From positions 372,001 through 436,000 of the forward strand of contig JADJNF010000003.1 in assembly GCA_016714445.1 (NCBI GenBank): a DNA stretch of 64,000 bases. Reading direction: 5' to 3'. Source of the stretch: Saprospiraceae bacterium (lineage in GTDB: Bacteria; Bacteroidota; Bacteroidia; Chitinophagales; Saprospiraceae). The notes under the pieces were generated by a model. The model searched no databases. It was not told the origin of the DNA and saw nothing but the letters and a program-made list of their open reading frames with translations. How positions within the stretch are numbered: position 1 is the stretch's first letter; every line of letters begins with the position of its first letter. The position numbers were made by a program, and so were the translations under genes. Below, in pieces: positions 18,310 through 28,012 of this stretch.

Positions 18310-19092
18310 ATGGATATACTAAGTCGATCTAAAATAAACTTTCTGATGGCAAACTGGCCGAATCATACAGTAGCTGTGACTAACTATTTTCAGGATTTGG
18401 ATATATCGAATCAGTTGTTGGCCATATACAAAAAAAACAAGTGGGTGAAATCAATAGGAAGAGGCGCGTATATTAAATACAACGATAAACTTCAATATCA
18501 GGGCGCTATATATGCTTTACAAAAGCATGAATTAATGACTGTACATCCAGGAGCCAAAACAGCCTTATCTCTTTTGGGCAAGACCCACTATTTAGAATTT
18601 CAGACAAAACAAGTATATCTATTTGGCAGTACAAAAGAGAGGCTTCCTTCGTGGGTAGATAAAAATGAATGGCATATTGAACTGAAATTCAATCAAACGT
18701 CATTTATGCCTCCTACATTAGGTTTAATAGAATACAATGTGGGAGAATACACTATCATGATTTCTGATACTGTTCGTGCCTTTCTGGAATGCCTATTACT
18801 AGCACCCAAAGATCAGGACATTTTAGAATGTTTTGAAATACTCGAAGGACTAAATAATTTAAGACCGGATAAAGTTAATGAATATCTTAGACAGTGTAGC
18901 TCAATAAAGGTAAAAAGACTTTTTCTATATCTCGCAGAAAAGTCAGGTCATCAATGGTTTCAATACATAAACGCAGAATCTTTGGACCTTGGCAATGGAA
19001 ACAGGAGTTTGGCTGAAGATGGAATGTATTCAAGTAAATATAAAATCACCATACCAAAAACATTTAAGGAGCATGGTAAACTCGTCGTATAA
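18310..19092 (+). CDS. abiEi: AbiEi-family antitoxin / transcriptional regulator
   Basis: The protein is 260 residues. The N-terminal 80 residues are a winged-helix-like domain, with SNQLLAIYKKNKWVKSIGRGAYI resembling the AbiEi N-terminal domain and its wing. GALYAL-type sequence is present as YQGAIYALQKHELMTVHPGAKTALSLLG, characteristic of AbiEi family proteins. The C-terminal half is the antitoxin domain. AbiEi proteins repress their own operon and neutralise the nucleotidyltransferase toxin AbiEii (type IV toxin-antitoxin, linked to phage abortive infection). The toxin gene starts inside its 3' end, with a 20-bp overlap. A promoter-like sequence lies just upstream. Confidence 0.8.
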   Translation: MDILSRSKINFLMANWPNHTVAVTNYFQDLDISNQLLAIYKKNKWVKSIGRGAYIKYNDKLQYQGAIYALQKHELMTVHPGAKTALSLLGKTHYLEFQTKQVYLFGSTKERLPSWVDKNEWHIELKFNQTSFMPPTLGLIEYNVGEYTIMISDTVRAFLECLLLAPKDQDILECFEILEGLNNLRPDKVNEYLRQCSSIKVKRLFLYLAEKSGHQWFQYINAESLDLGNGNRSLAEDGMYSSKYKITIPKTFKEHGKLVV

Positions 19093-19975
19093 CATACAAG
19101 TTGGCCTTCTTATTAAGGTGATTCCTGAAATTGCAAAAGAACAGTGTTTTGCCTTACATGGAGGAACAGCTATCAATTTATTTCATAATGAAATGCCACG
19201 TTTGTCAGTTGACATCGACTTAACTTATATTCCATTAGAAGATAGGCAAACATCTTTAAAGAATATAAATGACGCCCTAAGCAGAATCAAAAAATCTATA
19301 GAAAGAAATCTAAAATCTGTCACAGTAGAGCACAGGTCGGAGATATCTAAACTTTTAATTTCTACTAAGAATGCTCAGATAAAAATTGAAGTAAATGAGA
19401 CCAAACGAGGTTTAATCGAAAAGCCCGAAATAAAAACACTTTGCAAAAAAGCACAAGACATGTTTGATTCATTCTGTGCTATTTCAGTGGTGGGTGTTGG
19501 ACAATTGTATGGTGGGAAAATATGCGCTGCACTTGACAGACAACACCCACGAGATTTATTCGATATCAAATATTTCTTAGAGAACAAAACGGTAGATAGA
19601 AACATAATAAAGGGGTTTTTATTCTGCCTGATTGGAAGTGATCGCCCAATGAATGAAATAATCCAGCCAAATTTACTAAACCAGGAAAAAGCTTTGTCAA
19701 ATCAATTTGAAGGTATGTCAGATGTGGAATTTTCAAATAAAGATTTTGAAGAAACCAGATTAAAGCTTATTACCCTAATTAACGAAAACCTTACTTCAGC
19801 AGATAAGGAGTTTTTAATGAGTATAAAAAAAGCAGAACCGGATTGGAGTATTTATGATTTCAGGAACTATCCATCTGTAGAATGGAAGTTAATGAATATT
19901 CAAAACCTAAAGAGAAATAACCCTAAAAAGCATCAGAGTCAATTAGAGCTTTTGAAAGAAAGACTTAACATCTAA
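19073..19975 (+). CDS. abiEii: AbiEii-family nucleotidyltransferase toxin
   Basis: I take the ATG at 19073 as start (MVNSSYNIQ), giving 300 residues. The open frame reaches back to 18989 inside abiEi but that part is not family-like. An AAGGAG lies directly before this ATG. The minimal nucleotidyltransferase motif is intact: LHGGTAINLF, then LSVDIDLTY with the two metal-binding Asp. A third acidic position (IKIEVNE) follows about 60-70 residues later. GQLYGGKICAALDRQHPRDLFDIKYF is the conserved helical block of the AbiEii/DUF1814 family. These toxins block growth, probably by modifying tRNA ends with nucleotides. Coupled to abiEi. Confidence 0.85.
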   Translation: MVNSSYNIQVGLLIKVIPEIAKEQCFALHGGTAINLFHNEMPRLSVDIDLTYIPLEDRQTSLKNINDALSRIKKSIERNLKSVTVEHRSEISKLLISTKNAQIKIEVNETKRGLIEKPEIKTLCKKAQDMFDSFCAISVVGVGQLYGGKICAALDRQHPRDLFDIKYFLENKTVDRNIIKGFLFCLIGSDRPMNEIIQPNLLNQEKALSNQFEGMSDVEFSNKDFEETRLKLITLINENLTSADKEFLMSIKKAEPDWSIYDFRNYPSVEWKLMNIQNLKRNNPKKHQSQLELLKERLNI

Positions 19976-20121
19976 ATTTCACCAAAATTTCATACAATAA
20001 AGACACAGTTTAAATAAGTTTCTAGCAATAAAATAGTTGACTTAAAACGTTTGTGTTTAAATGATCAAGGTTTTAAAAATATTATTCAAAACGCTGGTTA
20101 TTATTATTGGAATGCTAAATT

Positions 20122-21108
20122 TCACACTACTTCCAAACTATATTTCCTTTTGTAGTCATTGGGCGACAATCCTGTAAATTTTCTGAAAACTTCTCTGAAT
20201 GCTTTGGTGTCTGAATAGCCGACTTCATACATAATTTCATTGATGGTCTTTCTACTCAATTCCAGGTTTCGTTTAGCGGCTTCTATTTTGACTCTTTGGA
20301 TATACTCTAAAGGTGTATTGCCGGTCGCTTTGAGAAATCTACGGTCAAAATTCCTTCTTGCTACTGAAAATGTTTCACAGATAGTATCTACAGAGATTTT
20401 TTCGCCCACATTATTTTCTATGAATTCCTGTGCATCTTTGACAACATCATCATTGTGGGATTTTTGATTACTGAAGATGATAAACTCTGATTGTGCTTGC
20501 CGGCTAATGTCTATCTGAAATATTTTGGCACATTGGAGAGCCAATTGTCGGTCATAAAATTTTTCGATAAGATACAATAGCAAATTGAGAAATGAATATG
20601 CACCACCATTGGTATAAATCCCGTTTTCGTCCGTGATCAGCTTGTCTTCCAATAAATTGATTTGCGGATATCGTGCCCGGAATGTCTCTGCCAACGACCA
20701 ATGTGTGGCACAGGTTTTTCCATCCAATATGCCCGAAGCAGCGAGAATAAATGCTCCGGTACACATACTCGCGATCTCCGATCCTTGTTTATATTGTATA
20801 GCTAGCCAATCCAATAAAGTTCTGTTTTCTGAGATAAAATCAATCTTTGCTTTATTGATAGATGGTACTATGATGACATCTGAAAAGGTCAAATCTCTGA
20901 TTAAAAAATCGGGTTTTACAGCAAACATACCGTTGTTTATCTCTTGATTTATGCTCACGCCTGCGATAGAAACCCTAAATAACTGCTTGTTGCCGCGTGC
21001 CTGCCAAATATCATTTGCTATTGTTAATATTTCGTAACTTCCTACCAAACATGCCATGGTAGTGAGGTTGCTGTATCCTTCAGGAATGACCAAGGTGATG
21101 CGTTTCAT
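20122..21108 (-). CDS. GlxA-family transcriptional regulator (DJ-1/PfpI + AraC HTH)
   Basis: The protein is 328 residues. Residues 1-190 form a DJ-1/PfpI-like domain with Cys116 in the nucleophile elbow (EIASMCTGAF) and the GILDGKTCATHW segment. Residues 225-325 form a two-helix-turn-helix AraC domain (VDTICETFSVARRNFDRRF and INEIMYEVGYSDTKAFREVFRKFTG). Such regulators sense small metabolites through the DJ-1 part and activate nearby genes. The gene stands alone; a 234-bp divergent intergenic region separates it from the GyrI-like gene, which is a candidate target. The ligand is unknown. Confidence 0.9.
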   Translation of the reverse strand: MKRITLVIPEGYSNLTTMACLVGSYEILTIANDIWQARGNKQLFRVSIAGVSINQEINNGMFAVKPDFLIRDLTFSDVIIVPSINKAKIDFISENRTLLDWLAIQYKQGSEIASMCTGAFILAASGILDGKTCATHWSLAETFRARYPQINLLEDKLITDENGIYTNGGAYSFLNLLLYLIEKFYDRQLALQCAKIFQIDISRQAQSEFIIFSNQKSHNDDVVKDAQEFIENNVGEKISVDTICETFSVARRNFDRRFLKATGNTPLEYIQRVKIEAAKRNLELSRKTINEIMYEVGYSDTKAFREVFRKFTGLSPNDYKRKYSLEVV

Positions 21109-21342
21109 ATTGTTGTTTAGATGGTGAATATTAAATTAATCACAATGACCTGATTATTGTCTTGAATTGAAATAAGTTCACAAAATTAGCACTTATTTCT
21201 GTCTTAAACAACCCTTAAAAATGGCTAAATTACACCCTTTTCGCCTGGATTTTTTCAATTACTTTTGCATTTCTTAATAAAATAAAGTGTACAATGTTTT
21301 ATATTCGTACCTATTTTTTTTGATTAAAACAAATCACATTTA

Positions 21343-21747
21343 ATGGAAGAATATTTTTTTGAACATGACATTATCATCGTTTGTAAGAGAGCTATTCGTT
21401 TTCCTGAAGGCGTAACAGAAGCTTTCGAAACACTACACGATGCCATTCCTTTTTCGACAGACAGGAAATTTATGAGTTTCTCCTGGATGAATGATGAAAA
21501 AGAAATTGTGTATTTGGCTGGAGCCGAAATATTGGAAGGCGAATCTTTTCCCGATCTGGAGAACATTATACTCAAAAAAGGAAAATATCGAGGAAAAGTT
21601 ATCAAAGATTTTATGGACAAAATTCCTCAAATGGGACAGCTTTTCCAGGAATTGTGCAGAGACCCCGAACTGGATAGAGAAGGATACTGTGTCGAATGGT
21701 ATTTTAATGAAACAGATGTAAAATGTTTTGTAAAATTGAAAGATTAG
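21343..21747 (+). CDS. GyrI-like small-molecule-binding domain protein
   Basis: The protein is 134 residues with no signal peptide. The order FPEGVTEAFETLHDAIP, FMSFSWMNDEKEIVYLAGAEI and a late acidic-aromatic segment (YCVEWYFNETDVKCFVKLK) fits the stand-alone effector-binding (GyrI-like / SOUL) fold, which has two pseudo-repeated halves. VIKDFMDKIPQMGQLFQEL is the long helix of the second half. Such proteins bind or turn over hydrophobic amphipathic molecules. It is followed 81 bp later by a DinB-type gene, with which it may be co-transcribed. Function not established. Confidence 0.6.
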   Translation: MEEYFFEHDIIIVCKRAIRFPEGVTEAFETLHDAIPFSTDRKFMSFSWMNDEKEIVYLAGAEILEGESFPDLENIILKKGKYRGKVIKDFMDKIPQMGQLFQELCRDPELDREGYCVEWYFNETDVKCFVKLKD

Positions 21748-21828
21748 CGCTTGTCTTTCACCAAAATGAATAAATTTGATATTTAAATAATTAAGGATGC
21801 TTATCATTCGTAAAAGAACAAGTGAAAT

Positions 21829-22668
21829 ATGGTAAACAAATCTTATCTGAAAGCAATGTATCAGCAATTGTGCAATGATTATATTGCCATACTTCAAAGT
21901 TTAAGTGATGACCAAATCAACAAAAGTCCAAACAGTGGCGGTTGGTCCGCAGGGCAGGTCATCAGTCATATTACCAAAGCAAATCAAAGTAGTTTCTTAG
22001 GTGCAAATGGCGAAGTTTGTAACAGAGATATTGGTGAAAAACTAGCTGAACTTGAACAAACATTTTTGAATTTCGATATTAAAATGAAATCTCCGGATTT
22101 TATACTACCTGACCTAAAAAATTTCACAAGAGATGAGTGTATTCAAAACATTACACAATGTTTTCAATCATTGATCGATGCTGTGGGTGACAGCAAAATG
22201 GATGAAATCCTGAATTCTCCACTCGGCGTACTAACCAAATGGGAAATAGCAAATTTTGTAATTTTTCATTCCAAAAGACATTTGTACCAACTAAAAAATA
22301 TTCTAAAATCCTTACAAATTGACCATAAAAAACGACTTGCAAGTGCTTTTTCAGATGGCAAATTTGATGTGACTTATGCACATTTGCACGAAGATGTGCT
22401 GTGGAAAGTGCCGGGCGAAAACGAATTTAAAAGCAAACAAGCGGTCATACAAAGATGCGAAGAAGTAGCAGCATATTTTACATCTTTGACGACCAATTTT
22501 GTCACTCACCATATTATTGCAGAAGGAAACCTGGTAGTTGTAAATGGTGCCGGTGAGTTTTTGAGAGATGGGAAGAGGATTTCACTCATTGAAGCAAGTG
22601 AATGGTATGAATTTGATGGAAATGAGCAGATCATTAAAATATATTCCTACTGTATTCCGGAAAAATAA
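21829..22668 (+). CDS. DinB-like / SnoaL-like fusion protein
   Basis: This 279-residue cytosolic protein has two domains. Residues 1-160 are a four-helix DinB-like bundle: WSAGQVISHITKANQSSF carries the first metal-ligand His and NFVIFHSKRHLYQLKNIL the later His pair of the DinB metal site. Residues 170-279 fit an NTF2/SnoaL-like alpha+beta barrel (RLASAFSDGKFDVTYAHLHEDVLWKVPG; IEASEWYEFDGNEQIIKIYSY). DinB-like domains can act as thiol-dependent transferases or hydrolases; the SnoaL-like part probably binds a small substrate. The pairing of the two folds in one chain is unusual. It precedes an SRPBCC gene by 68 bp. Confidence 0.7.
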   Translation: MVNKSYLKAMYQQLCNDYIAILQSLSDDQINKSPNSGGWSAGQVISHITKANQSSFLGANGEVCNRDIGEKLAELEQTFLNFDIKMKSPDFILPDLKNFTRDECIQNITQCFQSLIDAVGDSKMDEILNSPLGVLTKWEIANFVIFHSKRHLYQLKNILKSLQIDHKKRLASAFSDGKFDVTYAHLHEDVLWKVPGENEFKSKQAVIQRCEEVAAYFTSLTTNFVTHHIIAEGNLVVVNGAGEFLRDGKRISLIEASEWYEFDGNEQIIKIYSYCIPEK

Positions 22669-22736
22669 CATGATACAAAGAATATTCAGAAAATCGATTA
22701 ATTTCGTATTTCAAATCACACATAAATCGTCAAAAA

Positions 22737-23198
22737 ATGATCAGAAAAGTATATCAAGTGCGGGTGGCAGCTCCCAAAGAAAAATGTGCCGATATCATGC
22801 TCGGATTATCCGATATAAGTACATACGAACAGTGGACAGCAGTCTTCAACCCTACATCGACCTATGATGGATCCTGGGAAAAAGGCAGCAAAATAAAATT
22901 TGTAGGTACCAATGAAAATGGCACTAAAAGTGGAATGGTAGCCAAAATAGCAGCGAATATCCCGAACGAATATGTGTCCATAGAGCATTACGGACTTTTC
23001 GAAGATGATGTAGAAATCACCGAAGGACCACAAGTGGAAAGTTGGGCAGGAGGACAAGAAAATTATACTTTCCAAACAGATGGAGATACCACCAACATCA
23101 TCGTAGAAGTGGATGTGACCGAAGACCATGCCACATGGTTTGATAAAACTTATCCTTTGGCCTTAGCGAAACTGAAGGAAGTGATAGAAAAATCTTAA
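22737..23198 (+). CDS. SRPBCC-superfamily (AHSA1/START-like) protein
   Basis: The protein is 153 residues in a single SRPBCC fold. VYQVRVAAPKEKCADIMLGLSDISTYEQWTAVFNP is the N-terminal strand and V-shaped helices; SWEKGSKIKFVG and IPNEYVSIEHYG are the central strands; TYPLALAKLKEVIEK is the long C-terminal helix. It probably binds a hydrophobic small molecule. It is the third in a row of small ligand-binding proteins (GyrI-like, DinB-SnoaL, SRPBCC), which suggests a shared stress or detoxification context. Partner and ligand unknown. Confidence 0.75.
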   Translation: MIRKVYQVRVAAPKEKCADIMLGLSDISTYEQWTAVFNPTSTYDGSWEKGSKIKFVGTNENGTKSGMVAKIAANIPNEYVSIEHYGLFEDDVEITEGPQVESWAGGQENYTFQTDGDTTNIIVEVDVTEDHATWFDKTYPLALAKLKEVIEKS

Positions 23199-23420
23199 TG
23201 AATCATCATTCTGTCTTATACATTTTTTCAGATTTAGCGAGATCACACTTTGTGGATAAATTGCGAACAATTTATCAATTCAAAGCTCGAATATTGGTTT
23301 TGGAGCTCTGCTCCATTGTGACATGTGTTAATTTTCTTCAGTCAATCCTGCTGCAGAAATTAGTCAATATGTCTCTTGCAATGACCTATTTGTGCTTTAG
23401 GTTATTTTATGAAAAGTGGT

Positions 23421-24932
23421 TTATGTTATTTTTGATATATAATCATCTAAATTAACATCAATATCTAATTCTAATCTTTTTCTCAACCTATTTCTTGATT
23501 TTTTAATGCTGTCACTTGATATTCCTAGAATATCAGCAGCTTCTTTTGATTTAATTTTCAATTTAATGAGCATCATAAGTCTTTCTTCTGCCGAAGTAAT
23601 GGAAGGCCATTTCTTTCTTACATTCATCAAAAACATGGGATATGCTTTTTCAAAATAGGACTTAAATGCAGATACATCTTCATCATTTAGAATTCTGGTC
23701 TCAAATATGTTTAAGTCCATCACATCATCATCTGTATTTTGTATAGACTCGACAATATTAAGTTCTTCATTTTGCTGATGTATAATGGCATTTTTTTCTT
23801 TTATAATTTTGGTAAGGTCATCTAAAAACGCCATGTTTTTTTTCTGTTCTTCTGTAGCATTTCTTTTTTGATAAAACCAAAACACCAATACAACACCTAA
23901 AATAATCAGAGAAAGAAACAATCCAACAAAAAGTCTTTCAGTGGTTCTTTTGGTTTTGGCGATCAGCATATCTTTTTTATTAGCATCGTTCTCTAATTCT
24001 AATTTAGCTATTTGAAGTTTTACTTTAGCGCCATTAATGCTATCATTCAATATGTAATATTTATGGGTATATTCATTTGTTTTTTGCAAATTTCCATAAG
24101 CTTCATATGCATCTGCAATTCCTGTGTAATTATAAAGCAATAGATCTGCTGCCTTGTTACTTTTATTAATTTCAATAATTTTTTCATACATGGAAATAGC
24201 TTTGCGTGGGTTACCTTTTTTGTTTTGCAAAGCAGCTAAATTGGATGAGTACATCATTTCCTTATAAATATCATTATTTATTTTAGCTAAAACAATTGCA
24301 CTATCTATATATTTTTCTGCTTCATTATAGTTCCCCTCATCAGACAAAAGGTTGCTATAGTTATTGTAAGTCATAGCCATTTCGGCTTTCCCTGCAAATT
24401 TTTTCATCAGTGTTATAGCTTCATTAAAATAGTTGTGTGCATCACCATACTTACCAAGAGTAGCATTTAGATTACTGAGTTGTTCTAAACATTCGGCAAT
24501 GCAAAAACTATCTTTTGCGATTGTACAGTAATTTTTAGCTTCTATATATTTTAATATGGCGTTGGGGATGTCATTGTCAAACAATTCTAACAAATGTGCT
24601 TTTCTCATACAGATAGCAGCCTTCCAATTAGGGTTATTTGAATTTTCAACCAAATTAGATGCTTTGAGAAAACTTTCTTGCAACTTAGGATAATCTTGCA
24701 TTTTGTAATAATCCACATATAAGTAGAAATAACCATAAATTTGTTTCAAAGTATCATTTTTTGAAATAGCCTTTTCCAAATATTTTTGATGAATAGCTAA
24801 TGCGTCTGCTAGGGGGATATCTAGTTTGGTATCTACAGGGTTTGCTTTTTTTAGATCTCCTTTAAAGTTTGTTTGGCAATAAACAGAGGTAAAAACTAAG
24901 AATAACAAAGAAGAAAGAAAAATGTATTTCAT
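23421..24932 (-). CDS. TPR sensor-regulator with membrane segment and C-terminal HTH
   Basis: The protein is 503 residues. A signal sequence (MKYIFLSSLLFLVFTSVYCQ) is followed by tetratricopeptide repeats over about residues 40-320 (for example YGDAHNYFNEAITLMKKFAG and YNEAEKYIDSAIVLAKIN). One transmembrane helix lies at about 333-353, then a short coiled coil, and then a cytoplasmic HTH with TSAEERLMMLIKLKIKSKEAAD and ILGISSDSIKKSRNRLRKRL. This is the common Bacteroidota layout in which periplasmic TPRs sense a signal and an HTH acts across the membrane. It is divergent from the BNR-repeat exoprotein gene at 25121, the obvious candidate target. Confidence 0.85.
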   Translation of the reverse strand: MKYIFLSSLLFLVFTSVYCQTNFKGDLKKANPVDTKLDIPLADALAIHQKYLEKAISKNDTLKQIYGYFYLYVDYYKMQDYPKLQESFLKASNLVENSNNPNWKAAICMRKAHLLELFDNDIPNAILKYIEAKNYCTIAKDSFCIAECLEQLSNLNATLGKYGDAHNYFNEAITLMKKFAGKAEMAMTYNNYSNLLSDEGNYNEAEKYIDSAIVLAKINNDIYKEMMYSSNLAALQNKKGNPRKAISMYEKIIEINKSNKAADLLLYNYTGIADAYEAYGNLQKTNEYTHKYYILNDSINGAKVKLQIAKLELENDANKKDMLIAKTKRTTERLFVGLFLSLIILGVVLVFWFYQKRNATEEQKKNMAFLDDLTKIIKEKNAIIHQQNEELNIVESIQNTDDDVMDLNIFETRILNDEDVSAFKSYFEKAYPMFLMNVRKKWPSITSAEERLMMLIKLKIKSKEAADILGISSDSIKKSRNRLRKRLELDIDVNLDDYISKIT

Positions 24933-25120
24933 AAATGAATTTTATAATGTGAATGGCAAAATAACGCTTAGAAATCGGAAAAGTAAGTAAAAAAGCAAGT
25001 TGTCACCCTATTTGTACCCCTGAATAACAAAAAAGTAGGTCATGAATGAATTACTTTTGCAGAAATTTTAAACCCCAAATCTTTAACAATTTGTCTTATT
25101 AATTTAAAATAAAACATTCG

Positions 25121-27964
25121 ATGATATCCAATAAAAAAAATAAAATTACTTATTTTTCTCTTACTGCAATACTTATTTTGCTGATTCCAATAATTGGTTT
25201 TGCTCAAAAATCAAAGGCAACTTGGTCAGATTTATCATTAAATAGAAATAAAAGTTTCTATGACATTCAAAAAGACTTCAAAACATATTGGCAAGGGAAA
25301 AAAGTAACAAAAGGAATTGGGTACAAAGTCTTTAAAAGATGGGAAGCATTAATGAAGCCAAGAGTTTTTCCTTCAGGGGATCTAACTTTAGCTTCTAAGA
25401 CATATCCCAATTTTTTGGAATGGAAAAATAACAACAGACATTTATTTGATAAAAAATCTTTGAGAGCAGGCAATTGGACTCATGTAGGTCCCCCTTCGAA
25501 ACCTACAGGTTATGATGCAGGTGTGGGAAGAGTAGATTTTGTAAGATTCGACCCGACAAACAGTAATACCATGTATGTAAGTACTCCTGATGGTGGTCTT
25601 TGGAAAACAACCAATGGTAATGCAGCATTACCAAACTGGACTACTAAAAATGATTACTTAGCTGTAATTGGTTGCTCTGACTTAGCCATACACCCAACAA
25701 ACCCATCTACTATGTATTTAGCTACCGGTAGCTGGGAATCTGATAAAAAAAGTATAGGAGTTCTAAAAACAGTGGATGGTGGAGCAAACTGGACGTCAAC
25801 ATCATTGGTATTACATCTAAGTGAAGGCTATGTCATCAGAAGATTAATTATGGATCCTACTAATCCATTAATAATGCTTGCAGCCACAGATGGTGGGGTA
25901 TATAGAACAACAGATGGATGGGCAACAAATAGTTTAACCGGCTTAGACAATAATTATAATATCAATGATATAAAATTTAAACCAGGCGATAACATAACCG
26001 TTTATGCAACCGGTAGAACAGGATTAAACACAAATATATTTTGGAAATCTTCTGATAATGGAGTGACCTGGACTGCGATTAGTTCAGGATTACCGCCATC
26101 AAGTGAAACTTCAAGAGTAATCATGGGAGTTTCCGTTGCAAATTCAAATGCTGTTTATGTTTTGGCGGGAAATATTGATGGTGGTTATAAAGGTTTGTAT
26201 TTTTCTTCAAGCAGTGGTGTATCATTCACAACCAAATCTACTACTCCAAATATCTTAAATGCGGATTATCCTTCATCTGGCACAGGAGGACAAGCTTCTC
26301 ACGATTTGGCTATTGCTGTATCTCCTATTGATATAGATTTAATTACTGTTGGTGGTATTAGCCAATTTAGGTCAACAGATGGCGGAGAAAATTGGAATAT
26401 TCTTACCTTTTGGTATGGAACAGATCCATTGAACCCAGGAGGAACTCCCGGAGTAGCTCCTTATTTACATGCTGATGTGCAAAGTATTGAATATTTACCA
26501 GGAAGCAGTACAACAATTTTTGCTACCTGTGATGGCAGCATTTCAAGGTCAACTGATAATGGATTGACATGGTCTGATATAAGTAATGATTTGCAAATAG
26601 CTCAGCAAACAGATGTTGCCTTATCTTCTGATGATGCAGTTATGATTACCGGATTACAAGATATTGGTAATTTAAAAAATACAAATGGTGTTTGGACTTA
26701 CATAGGTGGAGGTGATGGAGAAAGTGCATTTATTGATCGAACCAATAATTTAAATATTGTCGTTTCTGATCCTAATGGTAATCATAGCTTGTCCGTGGAT
26801 GGAGGATTGAATAAATTTTTATTAAATGACAATGGCCTTCCCCCAGGAACAGAATTTTTTAGCCCAATTATTCAGGATCCTGTAACATCTACAACATGTT
26901 ATGCTGGTGGAAGACCAGACTTATATAAAAGTACAAACTATTTAGATGCTGTAACTAATACTCATACCTGGACATCAATTGGAACTCCTAGTGGTACAGG
27001 TAGTGTCACAAGATTTGTAATTTATCCAAGTGATCCGATGATTATTTATACTTTAAAAGAGAATGCTGTTTCAAAAACAACAAATGGAGGGAGTACATGG
27101 ACTAATGTTACTGGCACATTGCCTTTAGGAGTTTCATATCCAAGTAATATTGCAATATCAAATACAGACCCTAATAAAGTTTGGGTTGTTTTTTCAGGAT
27201 ATACCGAAGAAAATAAAGTTTTTAAAACTACCAATGGAGGAACAACTTGGACAAATGTAAATTCAACCAGTCTTCCAAATATTCCAATAAACACCATTGT
27301 CTATAGAAATAATGATGTCAATGATGCTGTATATATTGGTGCAGATATTGGTATATTTTATCATGATAATTCAAATCCAAATTGGGTTCCATATTTTAAT
27401 GATATGGCTAATTCTAAGGTAACTGATTTAGAGATTTATTATCCAGGCTCAAAAATCAGAGCTTCTACTTATGGCCGAGGCTTGTGGGAAAGTAAACTTT
27501 ACGATGCAAATGAAGATTGCTCCATAATTGTTAGTAATACCGATGACGATGGACCAGGTTCATTAAGAAGGACCATAGCTTGTGCTTTAGATGGTGCAAC
27601 TATTACGTTTGATGCCTCACTCACAGATGGGATCGGAAATGACACGATTAAACTTACATCAGGTCCAATACGTATTTCAAAAAATATAAACATCCATCAG
27701 GAATTAACTACGATTCCAATTATAAAAGCTGATGCCACAGGCCCGGTATTTAATGTAAGTGGATCAAAACTATTATCTCTAAAATACGTACATATTTATT
27801 CTGGTACAAATCTGAATAACAGAGCAATTTTAAACAATGGTAATCTAAGTTTAGAAAATGTAACCATTTTTGAAAAGTCAAACATCATTGGAACAGGTAC
27901 GACGCTGACAAACTTAGGAAATGTAAATATAATAGGGAATGTGAGTATCTTATCTTATCCATGA
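25121..27964 (+). CDS. Large secreted BNR/sortilin-type beta-propeller protein
   Basis: This 947-residue exoprotein has a signal peptide ending near residue 29 (IIGFAQ). Residues 110-790 contain repeated Asp-box/BNR motifs, of the type STPDGGLWKTTNG, KTVDGGANWTS, SSDNGVTWTA, STDGGENWNI, STDNGLTWSD, TTNGGSTWTN and TTNGGTTWTN. They form one or two sialidase/sortilin-like propellers. A region near 800-860 (DDDGPGSLRRTIACAL) resembles the start of a parallel-beta-helix domain seen in adhesins. I see no T9SS sorting tail; the end (NVSILSYP) looks abrupt and the helix domain is short. There are no sialidase catalytic residues that I can identify. Probable role: surface or extracellular binding protein. 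Confidence 0.8.
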   Translation: MISNKKNKITYFSLTAILILLIPIIGFAQKSKATWSDLSLNRNKSFYDIQKDFKTYWQGKKVTKGIGYKVFKRWEALMKPRVFPSGDLTLASKTYPNFLEWKNNNRHLFDKKSLRAGNWTHVGPPSKPTGYDAGVGRVDFVRFDPTNSNTMYVSTPDGGLWKTTNGNAALPNWTTKNDYLAVIGCSDLAIHPTNPSTMYLATGSWESDKKSIGVLKTVDGGANWTSTSLVLHLSEGYVIRRLIMDPTNPLIMLAATDGGVYRTTDGWATNSLTGLDNNYNINDIKFKPGDNITVYATGRTGLNTNIFWKSSDNGVTWTAISSGLPPSSETSRVIMGVSVANSNAVYVLAGNIDGGYKGLYFSSSSGVSFTTKSTTPNILNADYPSSGTGGQASHDLAIAVSPIDIDLITVGGISQFRSTDGGENWNILTFWYGTDPLNPGGTPGVAPYLHADVQSIEYLPGSSTTIFATCDGSISRSTDNGLTWSDISNDLQIAQQTDVALSSDDAVMITGLQDIGNLKNTNGVWTYIGGGDGESAFIDRTNNLNIVVSDPNGNHSLSVDGGLNKFLLNDNGLPPGTEFFSPIIQDPVTSTTCYAGGRPDLYKSTNYLDAVTNTHTWTSIGTPSGTGSVTRFVIYPSDPMIIYTLKENAVSKTTNGGSTWTNVTGTLPLGVSYPSNIAISNTDPNKVWVVFSGYTEENKVFKTTNGGTTWTNVNSTSLPNIPINTIVYRNNDVNDAVYIGADIGIFYHDNSNPNWVPYFNDMANSKVTDLEIYYPGSKIRASTYGRGLWESKLYDANEDCSIIVSNTDDDGPGSLRRTIACALDGATITFDASLTDGIGNDTIKLTSGPIRISKNINIHQELTTIPIIKADATGPVFNVSGSKLLSLKYVHIYSGTNLNNRAILNNGNLSLENVTIFEKSNIIGTGTTLTNLGNVNIIGNVSILSYP

Positions 27965-28012
27965 TAATTTTAAATAAGTCTTATTTAAATCTAAAAACGT
28001 TCACTTTACTTT

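Noticed and set aside
18989..19072. Extended start of the AbiEii gene
   Set aside because: The extra residues overlap abiEi and do not resemble the family; the ATG at 19073 has an AAGGAG directly before it.
23198..23455. 85-codon plus-strand ORF behind the SRPBCC gene
   Set aside because: It starts at the preceding stop, has no family-like motif, is rich in Leu/Phe as expected by chance in AT-rich DNA, and runs into the end of the opposite TPR gene.
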